Positions 8,104-18,270 are shown, counted from the stretch's first letter. The stretch: DNA of 64,000 nucleotides from Bacillus sp. EAC (GCF_002156875.1 NZ_NCSY01000005.1:62001-126000), one strand, 5' to 3'. A program made the numbers and translations. Notes: a model not told the origin generated them from the letters alone.

Positions 8104-10887
8104 TTATACATTTATTAATTCGGTTTCAGTTACTACGTACTCGTTATATATTCCTTCAAAATCACGCTTCTCAGCTAATTTTGAAAAACGTAGAATTTCA
8201 GGATCGATTGGGTCGATATAGTTTTTGTAAATATCCCAAATACTGCATAGAATTTCAATTGATTCCATTGCATCAGTTTCTTTTATTTTCTTTAATTTCG
8301 CTAAATACCAATTTTTGAAGTAGTATTCAAAACGTTTCTCTAAGTATTCGTCTAAAATCTCATACTTTTTCAACGCTTCGATTCTTTCAACTTCTAGGAT
8401 TTTAAACTTTCTAAAGAAATTCTTTGTTATCGTATTAACAGTTGAGCCAGATACCGCTGCATAGTAAATGTGAATGTCTAAATTAATTAATTTAACATTA
8501 TTAGCATTTAGTAATAATTCGTGGAAGAAAAGTGTATCCTGACCTGCTGCGCCTTCTACCATTCGTAAATTATTATCTGTAATTAATGACTTTTTAACAA
8601 GTAATGCTTGAATACTAGCTGCTTTAAATGAAGAATCAACTAATACTTTTTTCGTATTATTACTGATCACATACTGTTGATTGTTCACATCCTTCACAGC
8701 ATTTACATAATTCAAGCGTACTTCTCGATCAGATACCCTATAAATATTCCCTACAACAAAATCAAATTTATTTCCTTCGATTTCTTTGTATAGCTCAGCA
8801 TATCCATCATTTACTGCTTCATTGTCAGGATCTAAGAAAGTAATATAATCTGTTGTACTCATTTCAACACCTTTGTTTCGAGGTCTAGAAGCTGTTCCAC
8901 TACCTCCATCAGCATAGAAATAAGTCGTTACATTAGAGTACTCTCTTTCAATTCGTTTAATAACTGTCGGTGTATATGAATCAGTTGAACCGTCATCAAC
9001 AATAATGATTTCCATCTCTTCAAACATCGTACTTCTTCTTAGACTATTGAAGCATTTGTTTAATAAGTATTCTCCATTATTGTAAGCTGGAATAATAACT
9101 GAAAACTTATAATTCTTTTTAGCACGTTGAACTTGTTTAATTTGGTTATTGAATTCAAAATGATCTACACTATATCCATTCACAAGTGCGATTTCACCAT
9201 TCATATCAATTAAATTATTTACACTAAATAATTCAGCCCAGAAAAGTGTTCGGTACTTGTCTTTCATGACTGAAACGTAATCATGCTCTATTCCATCAAT
9301 TAAGTTTTCACCATCGTAAAAACCATCTTTTGTTATATACGTACTGTTTGTATATTTAAAAGCATTAATCATATCTTCTAAATAATACTCAAAGTAGTCT
9401 TTCTCTTCATGGAAAAATGCAATAATATCATATTGATCTTTTACTGCTTCTGTAAACTCCCCAATTGTTAATAAATGTTTATTTTCATATGATTGATAAT
9501 CAAACATCTCTTGAATCTTATCAGTTTTTTCTTCAACGACTACTGCAACTGAGCGCTGATATGGATTATGTGGAAAACCTACAAATTGAAGGAGTTTCTC
9601 CAAACGCTGTACAGTTGTTTCATGAGTCATTACTTTTCGAATTCCTTGTACTTGTTGCTTATATAACTCATCATTTGAATAGCCTTTAAGAATATGTTCA
9701 ATTTCATTTGAATCATGAACGATAAACACGTTCGGGAATTTATTATTAATCGACATACTGTAATTCGATAGCATTAAGTTTCCAAGTGCTTGTAATTCAA
9801 AAACTCGGTTCGCAAACATTGTTGGACTATACTTTACAGAGTTCAAGTTAAGTGACCAATCATATAGCTTATGAATTTTTTGCAAATCTTCATGATTTAT
9901 GGAAGGAGAAATATAATTCACATATTTTTTCGGGAAAAAATGTTGTTCTAAAAACAAATTATAATTTCGATCAATAAGCTTTAATTTATAACCTGCGTTA
10001 ATAACCCCATCAAATATCGTTTTAGAATCCTTTTCACGTTGTGGATATTTTTTGTACCAAGAACCAGCAAAGAATACTTCTTTCTCTCTACGATATTTCT
10101 TGAAACCAATCGGATTATGATATAAAGGATTTACACCGAACTTAAGTACGTCAACTTTTTCGTTGTTACAATCAATTTTGTATTGATCCACAACCTCTTC
10201 AGCTGTCGTTAAAATATAGTCCGTTTTTTGAGCAATCTCAATAAAACGATCGTAGTTAACTGGATCTTCTTTTGAATAAAAAACCGTTTTAATTCCATTC
10301 GATTTATAGATGTCAATAATTTTGAAAAGTTCTTCCCTTACTGTGCGGTTATTTGCAACAGCAATACCTTTCCATTCATTATTCAATCCCTTCCATGCGG
10401 AAGCAACGATAAATACATCTAATGTATTCACATATTCCATATAGTTATCTTTTGTTATATAAACAAAATTAGCTATACCGTTAAATGAATTAAATAAAAA
10501 TTCATCAGCAATAATACCAATATTTGCGTTTATTCCAGGATAATAACGACTACCATTACTCACAGGAATCTTATCAATTAATGGTTTGACCTCATCATAA
10601 TACCCTTTATCACTATTTTCTTTAAGGAAGTTAATATATTCTGCCTTTTCTGCTGCTGTCATGTTACGTTGTTTAGTACTTTTATTATTTGTATTTGTTC
10701 CGCCTTTAAGCTTCTTCTTTAAGACTGGAATAATTTGACCATTATTAATTAACTGAACAGTACGGATTGATTTTCGTACAACCTTTTTAAGATTAATTAA
10801 TAGTGGACTATCCGTTTTCGGATCAATCTCAAGTGATCTCTTCACTTTCAGTTTAAGTTCAGAGTTCTTTTTCTGATTATCAGACAA
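8104..10887 (-). CDS. Giant two-domain glycosyltransferase (CgeB-like plus GT2), copy 1
   Basis: About 927 residues. After a basic N-terminal tail, residues about 90-450 resemble a CgeB/GT4-like glycosyltransferase region (GVNPLYHNPIG, FANRVFELQALGNLMLSNY). A linker follows, then a GT2 domain from about 590: SVIIPAYNNGEYLLNKCF, VDDGSTD, and the DxD-like LDPDNEAV near 686. This suggests one protein that adds two sugars or makes a repeating polymer. TTG 10887 is chosen because GGGGGAG lies 5 nt upstream; an upstream TTG at 10965 has no clear site but cannot be excluded. It is a tandem paralog of the next gene, with the C-terminal half best conserved. The acceptor is unknown. Confidence 0.75.
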   Translation of the reverse strand: MSDNQKKNSELKLKVKRSLEIDPKTDSPLLINLKKVVRKSIRTVQLINNGQIIPVLKKKLKGGTNTNNKSTKQRNMTAAEKAEYINFLKENSDKGYYDEVKPLIDKIPVSNGSRYYPGINANIGIIADEFLFNSFNGIANFVYITKDNYMEYVNTLDVFIVASAWKGLNNEWKGIAVANNRTVREELFKIIDIYKSNGIKTVFYSKEDPVNYDRFIEIAQKTDYILTTAEEVVDQYKIDCNNEKVDVLKFGVNPLYHNPIGFKKYRREKEVFFAGSWYKKYPQREKDSKTIFDGVINAGYKLKLIDRNYNLFLEQHFFPKKYVNYISPSINHEDLQKIHKLYDWSLNLNSVKYSPTMFANRVFELQALGNLMLSNYSMSINNKFPNVFIVHDSNEIEHILKGYSNDELYKQQVQGIRKVMTHETTVQRLEKLLQFVGFPHNPYQRSVAVVVEEKTDKIQEMFDYQSYENKHLLTIGEFTEAVKDQYDIIAFFHEEKDYFEYYLEDMINAFKYTNSTYITKDGFYDGENLIDGIEHDYVSVMKDKYRTLFWAELFSVNNLIDMNGEIALVNGYSVDHFEFNNQIKQVQRAKKNYKFSVIIPAYNNGEYLLNKCFNSLRRSTMFEEMEIIIVDDGSTDSYTPTVIKRIEREYSNVTTYFYADGGSGTASRPRNKGVEMSTTDYITFLDPDNEAVNDGYAELYKEIEGNKFDFVVGNIYRVSDREVRLNYVNAVKDVNNQQYVISNNTKKVLVDSSFKAASIQALLVKKSLITDNNLRMVEGAAGQDTLFFHELLLNANNVKLINLDIHIYYAAVSGSTVNTITKNFFRKFKILEVERIEALKKYEILDEYLEKRFEYYFKNWYLAKLKKIKETDAMESIEILCSIWDIYKNYIDPIDPEILRFSKLAEKRDFEGIYNEYVVTETELINV

Positions 10888-11005
10888 AATTTCTCCCCCA
10901 TTCAAATGGTTAATCAAGTTGTTGAGGTATTTATATTTTCTCCTCTTTACATTACTCTTATACAATTGGCATCATTCTATAAGACTGTTCTATTTCTTTA
11001 GTCAA

Positions 11006-13672
11006 TCATTTTGCACTAACAAATTCATCTACAATTTTGTCATACTCTTTTAGTTTACTTAGTTCTGCAAATCTTGCAACTACTGGTTCTGTAATATTTA
11101 CATAATCTTTATAATAGTCCCAAATTTGAATGGAATATTTAACAGCTTCGAGCGCATCATCATGTTTTACTTGCATTAGTTTTTTCAAAATCCACTCTTT
11201 GAAATAATACTCAAAACGTCTTTCAGCATACTCCGTGAATAAAGATTGTTCTTTCAAAAATTTGACTTGATAAGGTTGAACCAAATAGTACTTTTTGAAA
11301 AAATTCGCTGTTATTGTATTTACTACTGACCCCTCAACATCTGCATAATAAATATGTATGTCTTCATCAACTAGTTTTATTTTCTTAGAAAAAATAACTA
11401 GTTCCTTAAAGAATAGAGAATCCTCACCAGCAGCTCCTACAACCATTTCTAAATTATTATCTATAATGAGCGATTTACGAATTAGAAGTGCTTGGATACT
11501 CGCAATTTTAAAGGCTGCTTCTATGAAGACTCTTCTTGTATCTTCAATGACATCCTGCTGATTATTTACAGTTTTCAATGCACTTACAAAGTTTAATCGC
11601 ATTTCACGATCAGATACTCGATAGATATTTCCTACCGCCATATCAAAATCATTTGTTGAAATTTCGTCATACAATTTTGCATAACCATCATTAACCGCTT
11701 CATTGTCTGGATCTAGATAAGTAATAAATTCTGTTGTAATCAGTTCGATTCCTTTATTACGTGGACGAGAAGCACTTCCGCTTCCTCCATCATTAAAGAA
11801 GTAACATCTTACGTTTTCATATTGCCTATTAAGTCTTTTAACAATATTTGGTGTGAAATTATCTGTTGATCCATCATCAATAATTAATATTTCCATTTCA
11901 TCAAACATACTACTTCGCTTTAGGCTCTGAAAACATTTATTCAATAAAAACAACCCGTTATTATATACCGGAATAATCATTGAAAATTTATATTTTTTAT
12001 TGGCAATCTTATTCTGACTAATAGTTCTTTTTTCAAATTCAAATGGATCTATCATATAGCCATTCGATAAAGCCGCACCATTTTCTAATGTTACTAGAGA
12101 AGATAATGAGAATGATTTTGCCCAAAATAACGTAGCGTATTTATCACTCAGAACATTTACATAATTGTGTTCAGCTCCACTTGGTTCATTCCCTTTTATC
12201 TGTTTAGAATCCTTTGAAATGTAGTCACAAAATGTATATTTAAACCCATTTACTAAGTCTTCTAAGTAAAATTCACCGTATTGATATTCATCATTAAAAA
12301 ACGCAATCATATCATACTGATTATCTATGTCCTTTGTTAATTCAGATTCTAATATGAGTTCTTTATAAGGATACGTTTGATAATTAAACATTTCAACAAC
12401 ATGCTCTGTTTTTGCTTTTGTAATAACAGCTATTTTTCGTTCTCGTTTAATGAAATCAATATTCAGGATTGAGCATAACTCTTCAAAACGTTCGAACACT
12501 GTATCTTGTTTGAAAATATTTCGTACTCCAGCCATTTGATTTTCATAAATATCATTATCACTATACTTACTTAAAATTTCCTTAATTTCTGTTTTAGAGT
12601 AACCCAAATACACATTTGGATAGCGGTTATGAATATCTGAATGATAATTAGTAATAAGCGTATTACCTAATGCCATGAATTCCATTAAATTACGATTAAA
12701 TGGGAAGTATTTCTCTTTATATTCATTAAACATATAAATTGATTGAAAGAACTTTAAGTATGAATATTTATATTCGTAATTAACAGTAGGTGCAAGAAAT
12801 CCTTGAAGCTCCTTTGGAAAAATGGTTGTTTTATCATTTTTATCTAGCAATGAATCATATAAAATAACTTCATTTTCACTATTTACTGCACTTGTAAAGA
12901 AAGAATTTAACGTATTTTTACGTCTTTGATTTTTTGGATCCCAATATTCGTATAGAGCTACCTTATTCTTATATTTATGAAGTCTTGTACCAATCGGATT
13001 ATGAATCACCGGATTGATCCCTAACTTTAAAACGTGAACATTATTATGTAAATTTTCAGATATGAAATAATCTGCACTGCTTTTTTGGATCGTAAGAACG
13101 GCGTCAGTTTCTGGAATAACAGAATTGACTCTCTTATAAATTTCTGATTCATCTAAAGAATAATAAATCACCCTAGTTGACTGTTTTTTAAAGTGATTAA
13201 TTAATTTAACTAATTTATTACGAACCGTATCTGAAGTAGAGCTACCTAATCCATTCCATTCCTTAGGTAGATTTTCTAAATCAAAAGCAATTAAAAGAAC
13301 ATCGATTCGTTTATCCAAAGTTTGATAATTCTTTTCATCTACTTTTACCGTATTTGCTACAGGTTCATATGTACGAAAAAATTGTTCACCTGAAAGAATA
13401 CCTAATGTAAGGTCATGTCTTAAATAATATTTGCTCCCATTACTAATAGGAAATTCAGAAAGCCATTTTTTATGATTACTGTATGAACTTTTCTTTAGAG
13501 CCTCATCTTCATATTTTAGATTAAAATCTTTCATATTAAATGTAGGTTCTGTTTCGGTTTTGCTATTAATAATCCAACGTTTTTCTTCATTACGATTTTT
13601 CGTATTTAATACCAAAGAACCAGTAGCTTTTTTAAGTATATTTTTCGTTCTATTAAAAAACGTATTACTCAT
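11006..13672 (-). CDS. Giant two-domain glycosyltransferase (CgeB-like plus GT2), copy 2
   Basis: An 888-residue paralog of the adjacent copy with the same architecture. It has an N-terminal region with INPVIHNPIGTR and FNRNLMEFMALGNTLITNY, then a GT2 domain from about 560 (SMIIPVYNNGLFLLNKCF, IDDGSTDN, LDPDNEAV). Long blocks of the GT2 half are nearly identical between copies (GSGSASRPRNKG versus GSGTASRPRNKG), whereas the N-terminal halves have diverged. This suggests different donors or acceptors after duplication. ATG 13672 is supported by GGAG 7 nt upstream. It lies just downstream of the tagGH terminator hairpin and may be reached by readthrough. It probably helps build the polymer exported by TagGH. 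Confidence 0.75.
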   Translation of the reverse strand: MSNTFFNRTKNILKKATGSLVLNTKNRNEEKRWIINSKTETEPTFNMKDFNLKYEDEALKKSSYSNHKKWLSEFPISNGSKYYLRHDLTLGILSGEQFFRTYEPVANTVKVDEKNYQTLDKRIDVLLIAFDLENLPKEWNGLGSSTSDTVRNKLVKLINHFKKQSTRVIYYSLDESEIYKRVNSVIPETDAVLTIQKSSADYFISENLHNNVHVLKLGINPVIHNPIGTRLHKYKNKVALYEYWDPKNQRRKNTLNSFFTSAVNSENEVILYDSLLDKNDKTTIFPKELQGFLAPTVNYEYKYSYLKFFQSIYMFNEYKEKYFPFNRNLMEFMALGNTLITNYHSDIHNRYPNVYLGYSKTEIKEILSKYSDNDIYENQMAGVRNIFKQDTVFERFEELCSILNIDFIKRERKIAVITKAKTEHVVEMFNYQTYPYKELILESELTKDIDNQYDMIAFFNDEYQYGEFYLEDLVNGFKYTFCDYISKDSKQIKGNEPSGAEHNYVNVLSDKYATLFWAKSFSLSSLVTLENGAALSNGYMIDPFEFEKRTISQNKIANKKYKFSMIIPVYNNGLFLLNKCFQSLKRSSMFDEMEILIIDDGSTDNFTPNIVKRLNRQYENVRCYFFNDGGSGSASRPRNKGIELITTEFITYLDPDNEAVNDGYAKLYDEISTNDFDMAVGNIYRVSDREMRLNFVSALKTVNNQQDVIEDTRRVFIEAAFKIASIQALLIRKSLIIDNNLEMVVGAAGEDSLFFKELVIFSKKIKLVDEDIHIYYADVEGSVVNTITANFFKKYYLVQPYQVKFLKEQSLFTEYAERRFEYYFKEWILKKLMQVKHDDALEAVKYSIQIWDYYKDYVNITEPVVARFAELSKLKEYDKIVDEFVSAK

Positions 13673-13722
13673 TTCGTCACTCCATTTCAAAACAGGTTAC
13701 TGCAATAAAGCATTTTTTATGA

Positions 13723-13786
13723 AAAAACACTCTAACTATTGATAAGCGATCTGCTCAAATTTGTTCAATAGTTAAAGAGTGTTTTT
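13723..13786 (-). terminator. Long hairpin terminator after tagH
   Basis: Arms AACACTCT-AACTATTGA and TCAATAGTT-AAAGAGTGTT pair over about 17 bp with one bulge around a loop of about 22 nt, flanked by A/T tracts. It lies between tagH and the second giant glycosyltransferase on the same strand, so it can limit but perhaps not abolish readthrough. Confidence 0.7.
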
Positions 13787-13846
13787 AGTGCAATATATAA
13801 AAGCGGCGTGTATCAGTAATTAAAACTATTTGAGATGTAATTGATA

Positions 13847-14695
13847 TCACTTTTTAAATATATCAAATAATCCTTTTTTAGTATTAACATCATTTGTCAT
13901 CAGTAATCCATGACTATTTTCTTTTAATTGTTCTGCTTTAAATTGCAAGCGTTCTTCTGGCGTCATTTGTTGATAATCAGCTAAGAATTTTTGATATTGT
14001 GCAGTTACAGGCAGTACATCACCGTAATCTTTAATTTTACCGTAATGAACCCAAATCGCTTTCGTACAGAATGATTTTACCTGAGCAAGTGAGTGACTAA
14101 TAAAGAAAATCGTTTTTCCATTATCTTTAAATTCATTCATTTTATCAAGACATTTCTGTGTAAAAGTAGGGTCACCAACAGATAGTGCTTCGTCAATAAC
14201 TAGTATATCAGGGTCAATATTAATAGAGATAGCAAAGCCAAGACGAGATCTCATACCACTTGAATAATTTTTAACAGGTTGATTAATAAATTTACCAACC
14301 TCAGCAAACTCAATTACTTTCGGTGTGATTTCTTGAATTTGTTTTTTGCTTAACCCCATCATTAAGCCTTTTAATTCAATATTTTCTAAGCCAGATAATT
14401 GACCATTTAAACCTGCAGAAATTGCAATGAGTGAAGCAGTACCATTCACATTTACTTCTCCCTCATTAGGCATTGTCACACCAGAGATTAAATTGGACAT
14501 GGTACTTTTACCAGAACCATTTAAACCAATTATCCCAACGATTTCACCAGAATCAACTGTAAATGAAACATCACTTAAAGCATAGTGAAAATCTCCACTT
14601 TCTTTAGACGTGAACAAATCCTTTAACTTCTCAGTTTGTCGAGTGTACATCTTATATTTTTTAGTAACATTTTTAAATTCAACTTTTATACTCAT
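13847..14695 (-). CDS. tagH: Polysaccharide/teichoic acid export ABC ATPase (TagH type)
   Basis: A 282-residue ABC ATPase. Walker A GLNGSGKST is near residue 65, the signature is YSSGMRSRL, Walker B is ILVIDEAL, and the switch histidine is in FFISHS. The sequence ISAGLNGQLSGLENI is typical of the TagH/RfbE-like polymer exporters. It is much shorter than the 527-residue B. subtilis TagH: after the nucleotide-binding domain there is only a tail of about 55 residues. ATG 14695 is chosen because AGGTGA is 6 nt upstream, while the ATG two codons earlier is too close. It is 12 bp from tagG and energises that permease. Confidence 0.85.
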   Translation of the reverse strand: MSIKVEFKNVTKKYKMYTRQTEKLKDLFTSKESGDFHYALSDVSFTVDSGEIVGIIGLNGSGKSTMSNLISGVTMPNEGEVNVNGTASLIAISAGLNGQLSGLENIELKGLMMGLSKKQIQEITPKVIEFAEVGKFINQPVKNYSSGMRSRLGFAISINIDPDILVIDEALSVGDPTFTQKCLDKMNEFKDNGKTIFFISHSLAQVKSFCTKAIWVHYGKIKDYGDVLPVTAQYQKFLADYQQMTPEERLQFKAEQLKENSHGLLMTNDVNTKKGLFDIFKK

Positions 14696-14707
14696 AGGCA
14701 TTCACCT

Positions 14708-15514
14708 TTACAAATAATCCACGAAATTTCGTCTAAACTTAATATGCAATGTCGTACCTAAGACAAACATTACTAATACTAAGCCCCAGAAATAAAGTGT
14801 ATATGAAGTTAAGAATAACGATGTGTCATCGTATATTAGCGCGGAACGATAACCTTCTACAACGTAGAAAAACGGATTTAGCTTCATTAGATTTAATAAT
14901 AATTGTGGAGCCTTGTCGCTTGGCTCCCATAATACCGGTGTTAAATAAAGTAATAACCTTGTAATTTGTTGAATTAATAGATGTATATCTCTCATCATAG
15001 TTGATATCGTCGAAGTAATAAACGACAATGCTACTAAGAAGCAGAAGCTTGAGAAAATAAAATAAATCAATTCAAAAATATGAATATTACTTATACCAAC
15101 AGAAAGTGACACAATAGCTATTGCTAAAATCATTAATACTAAATGTGTATAAAGCTGGGCAACTATTACATACGTCGGTGTAATACTAAGAGGGAAATTC
15201 ATTCGGGCTACAGTGTTTATTCTTTGATAGATTGCATTCGAACCTTGCATGATCGATGCGCTTATAAAAAACCAAGGTATCAAACCACAAACCATCCAAG
15301 TAAAATAAGGAATACCATGCACTGGTGCTCCTCCACGTATACCTAGCCCAAATGTTACACCATATACTGCAATTTGTATCATCGGATTTAAAAATATCCA
15401 TATACCGCCAAGAAAACTGTTTGCATAGAGCTTTTTAAGCTCATATGCAGACAGTCTACCGATCATATAAATATTATTAAATTGTTCGGATAATACAGTT
15501 TTTATCGAATTCAT
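14708..15514 (-). CDS. tagG: Polysaccharide/teichoic acid export ABC permease (TagG type)
   Basis: A 268-residue ABC-2 family permease with six hydrophobic segments and family markers such as LKKLYANSFLGGIWIFLNP, VARMNFPLSITP and NPFFYVVEGYR. It flips an undecaprenyl-linked polymer across the membrane together with TagH. Its ATG overlaps the stop of the upstream dehydrogenase gene (ATGA), so translation is coupled. This ties the exporter to synthesis of UDP-ManNAcA rather than to the tagAB/tagDEF genes usual for poly-glycerol phosphate. The substrate is therefore inferred to be an acidic, ManNAcA-containing polymer. Confidence 0.85.
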   Translation of the reverse strand: MNSIKTVLSEQFNNIYMIGRLSAYELKKLYANSFLGGIWIFLNPMIQIAVYGVTFGLGIRGGAPVHGIPYFTWMVCGLIPWFFISASIMQGSNAIYQRINTVARMNFPLSITPTYVIVAQLYTHLVLMILAIAIVSLSVGISNIHIFELIYFIFSSFCFLVALSFITSTISTMMRDIHLLIQQITRLLLYLTPVLWEPSDKAPQLLLNLMKLNPFFYVVEGYRSALIYDDTSLFLTSYTLYFWGLVLVMFVLGTTLHIKFRRNFVDYL

Positions 15515-16791
15515 ACCGTAACCTTTTTAGAGTTTACTACTTTATACAAGTTACCGAAGTTCACAAATTGCATTTTTCCCTCATTTGTTTTCACACAATT
15601 GCGAGTATCGAATAGTACTGGATTAGCCATTTTTTCTGCTAATTCATCAGTATTCATTGTTTTAAATTCATCATGATCAGTTAGTACTAAAAGAACATGA
15701 GCATCTTTAACCGCTTCTTCAGCAGATAATAATTTAAATGTGTCTGATTCAACATGTGGATCATGAACTGCTACTTCTAAACCTTCATTACGAAGAATAT
15801 CAATAATATCCATTGCTGGACTTTCACGCATATCATCAACGTTTCCTTTGTATGTTACGCCGAAAGCTGCGATTTTTGGATTTTCAACTCCGCTAACCAT
15901 TTCTTTTACATTATTAACTACGTACTCAGGCATTGAAACGTTAATACCACGAGCTAAGTTAATCATTTGTGCTTGTTCTGGTGCTTTTGCAACGATGAAG
16001 TAAGGGTCAACAGCTAAACAGTGTCCACCAACACCAGGTCCTGGAGAGTGTAAGTTTACACGTGGGTGCTTGTTTGCCATTTGAATTACATCTAATACGT
16101 TAATTTCAAGCACATTACAAATTTTTGTTAATTCATTTGCTAATGCAATGTTTACATCACGGAAAGTATTTTCCATTAATTTAGACATTTCAGCTGTTTT
16201 TGCATCAGTTTTGATAATTTCGCCTTCTACAAATAAACCGTAAACTTTCGCACCAGCTTCTGAACATGCTTCTGTTACTCCACCAACGATACGGTTGTTG
16301 TGGATTAATTCATGAAGAATTTGACCAGGTAAAACACGCTCTGGACAGTGTACTAAGAAAATGTCTTCACCAACTGTAAAACCAGCTGCTTCAACAAGTG
16401 GTTTAACATGATCATCCATACTACGAGGAGCAATTGTTGACTCAACAATAATTACATTACCTTTTTTTACGAATGGCAGTACAGTTTCTGTTGCTTTTAG
16501 TACATAGCTTAAATCACATGATTTATACATATCGTCATTATTAGGTGTTGGTACTGCGATAATGAATGCATCAGCTTCTTCAGGAGTTAATGAAGCTCGG
16601 AAGTTTCCTTTTTCAACAACATCTTTTACAACTTCACCTAAACCTGGCTCTTCGATATGGATCTGACCGTTATTTAATTTATTAACTACTTCTGGAAATA
16701 GGTCTACCCCGACAACTGTTGCACCATACTTAGCAAACATTGCTGAAGTAGGTAATCCAATATATCCTAAACCCATAGTACAAATTTTCAT
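15511..16791 (-). CDS. wecC: UDP-N-acetyl-D-mannosamine dehydrogenase
   Basis: A 426-residue NAD-dependent nucleotide-sugar 6-dehydrogenase that oxidises UDP-ManNAc to UDP-ManNAcA. The N-terminal Rossmann motif is MGLGYIGLPTS, the middle domain has the KLMENTFRDVNIALANEL helix, and the catalytic cysteine is in GVGGHCLAVDPY near residue 257. The C-terminal domain has FGVTYKGNVDDMRESPA. The sequence is closer to WecC than to UDP-glucose dehydrogenases. ATG 16791 has GAGGGA 7 nt upstream, while the upstream in-frame codon does not. It supplies the acidic sugar together with the 2-epimerase at 21213-22322, and it heads the wecC-tagG-tagH operon. Confidence 0.85.
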   Translation of the reverse strand: MKICTMGLGYIGLPTSAMFAKYGATVVGVDLFPEVVNKLNNGQIHIEEPGLGEVVKDVVEKGNFRASLTPEEADAFIIAVPTPNNDDMYKSCDLSYVLKATETVLPFVKKGNVIIVESTIAPRSMDDHVKPLVEAAGFTVGEDIFLVHCPERVLPGQILHELIHNNRIVGGVTEACSEAGAKVYGLFVEGEIIKTDAKTAEMSKLMENTFRDVNIALANELTKICNVLEINVLDVIQMANKHPRVNLHSPGPGVGGHCLAVDPYFIVAKAPEQAQMINLARGINVSMPEYVVNNVKEMVSGVENPKIAAFGVTYKGNVDDMRESPAMDIIDILRNEGLEVAVHDPHVESDTFKLLSAEEAVKDAHVLLVLTDHDEFKTMNTDELAEKMANPVLFDTRNCVKTNEGKMQFVNFGNLYKVVNSKKVTV

Positions 16792-16875
16792 TATAAATTC
16801 CCTCACATTCGATTATTTTCATTGTCTTTTTCTTCGACAAATATATGTGAAATTACTAGCTAATCGCCATATTAC

Positions 16876-16904
16876 ATTCTATCTCTAATCTACTTATACT
16901 TCAA
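16876..16904 (-). promoter_or_regulatory. Candidate sigma-A promoter for wecC-tagG-tagH
   Basis: On the minus strand TTGAAG and TAGAAT are separated by exactly 17 bp, about 85 nt upstream of the wecC start. Both hexamers are 4-5 of 6 matches. No PhoP-box-like hexamer repeats were seen here. Confidence 0.4.
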
Positions 16905-16968
16905 ATATTTTTATACTCGATTTACTTATATTTGTATTATGTTCATATAATTTTTAATTATCATTGAA

Positions 16969-18270
16969 TCAAAATAACATCCTATAAATGTTGATGAAGA
17001 TTTTCTTCTCTTCATTCCAATTATACTTTTCTCGAGCGATAAGACAGTTTTTACTCATTTCATCGCGTAGCTCAGGGTGATCCAATAAATAGTTCACACC
17101 ATCTGCGATCGAATCAGGATTATGTGAATCTACACATATCCCAGTTTTTTCTTCTTCTACAACTTTTTGAATTTCAGGGAAACTACACGCTATTGCTGGA
17201 ACTCCGCTCATCATATACTCAAAAAGTTTATTCGAGGATGCAGAATAATGGTTAAAATTTATATTATTTAATACTTGAAAACCTAAGTACGCATTTCTTG
17301 TATAGTTCAACAATTCGTCTACAGGCACTTTATCAATAAATTTTACTCGATCATGTAATTGTAACTCGTCCACAAGTTTTATCAAATTCGGTTTTATTTT
17401 TCCATCTCCAATAAATACTACTGTTCCTCGTTTATATTTTGGTGCGGCTTGGATGATTTGCTCTAAGCCACGCCCTTTTTGAATGCCACCTTGATATAAA
17501 AGGATTGGTTCATCTTCAGAAATGCCAACTAGTTTATGTAAATTCACTGAGTGGCTTTCTTCTGGGTGTGAAACGAAAGGATAGTTGTGAATAACTTCTG
17601 GATAAGGAATATTGTATAAGTCTTGAGTAAACTTCGCACGAGTGTCATTTTCATGAATCATAATATCAATAAATTTAATTAGAAATTTTTCGATTTTACC
17701 AAAGATTGGATTTTCGTAACCAGAACGACTCGATTGTACTTCATGAGAATCATAAACTAGCTTTTTACGTCGAAATAACTTTGCACCGACAATAGCTTGT
17801 GGTAACGTATTTAAATCATTCGCATGGTAAATATCATAGTTTCTTCTTACACCATAAAAAGTCATTTCAAGTATCGAATAAGCTCTTCTGCTGGCAACCT
17901 TAACAATTCTATGGCTAAACAACATCAATAAGATGACAGTTATAATAGTAGTTATAGGTGCGGAAATCAAACAAATTAACACAAGTATTAATGATAGGAT
18001 TTTGGTAATAACATTAATCGCAAAAATATTTTTAACAAACTCTGCGATTATGAATGGCCATCTTAAAATCATTGGTAAACGATCATTCACTCGAATGACT
18101 CTAAATCCTTCTTTTCGCTGCTCTTTTTTAGGTAAGTCCTTCATTTCAAAATTATGCAGTGCAATTAAATCTACTTCATATCCTGCTTCTACTAACGCTG
18201 AACATTCTCTAAGTACACGTGCATCATTTGTAAAATGATTAAATACAAATGCACAAACTTTTTTATTCAT
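16969..18270 (-). CDS. GT4-family glycosyltransferase with internal membrane segments
   Basis: A 433-residue glycosyltransferase. It opens with MNKKVCAFVFNHFTNDARVLRE, a GT4 nucleotide-sugar enzyme N terminus. The C-terminal donor domain shows LLYQGGIQKGRGLEQII, VVFIGDG and SSNKLFEYMMSGVPAIAC, where the glutamate (in KLFEYM) is the usual donor-binding residue. Unusually, residues about 80-122 form two hydrophobic segments inserted between the N-terminal strands, probably tethering it to the membrane. It overlaps the next upstream gene by 8 bp and so is translationally coupled with it. The linkage formed cannot be predicted. Confidence 0.8.
   Translation of the reverse strand: MNKKVCAFVFNHFTNDARVLRECSALVEAGYEVDLIALHNFEMKDLPKKEQRKEGFRVIRVNDRLPMILRWPFIIAEFVKNIFAINVITKILSLILVLICLISAPITTIITVILLMLFSHRIVKVASRRAYSILEMTFYGVRRNYDIYHANDLNTLPQAIVGAKLFRRKKLVYDSHEVQSSRSGYENPIFGKIEKFLIKFIDIMIHENDTRAKFTQDLYNIPYPEVIHNYPFVSHPEESHSVNLHKLVGISEDEPILLYQGGIQKGRGLEQIIQAAPKYKRGTVVFIGDGKIKPNLIKLVDELQLHDRVKFIDKVPVDELLNYTRNAYLGFQVLNNINFNHYSASSNKLFEYMMSGVPAIACSFPEIQKVVEEEKTGICVDSHNPDSIADGVNYLLDHPELRDEMSKNCLIAREKYNWNEEKKIFINIYRMLF

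Noticed and set aside
16792-16968. PhoP box upstream of wecC, which would link the polymer to phosphate starvation
   Set aside because: No TT-x-A-x-A hexamers with 11-bp spacing were found; only a sigma-A-like promoter was seen.
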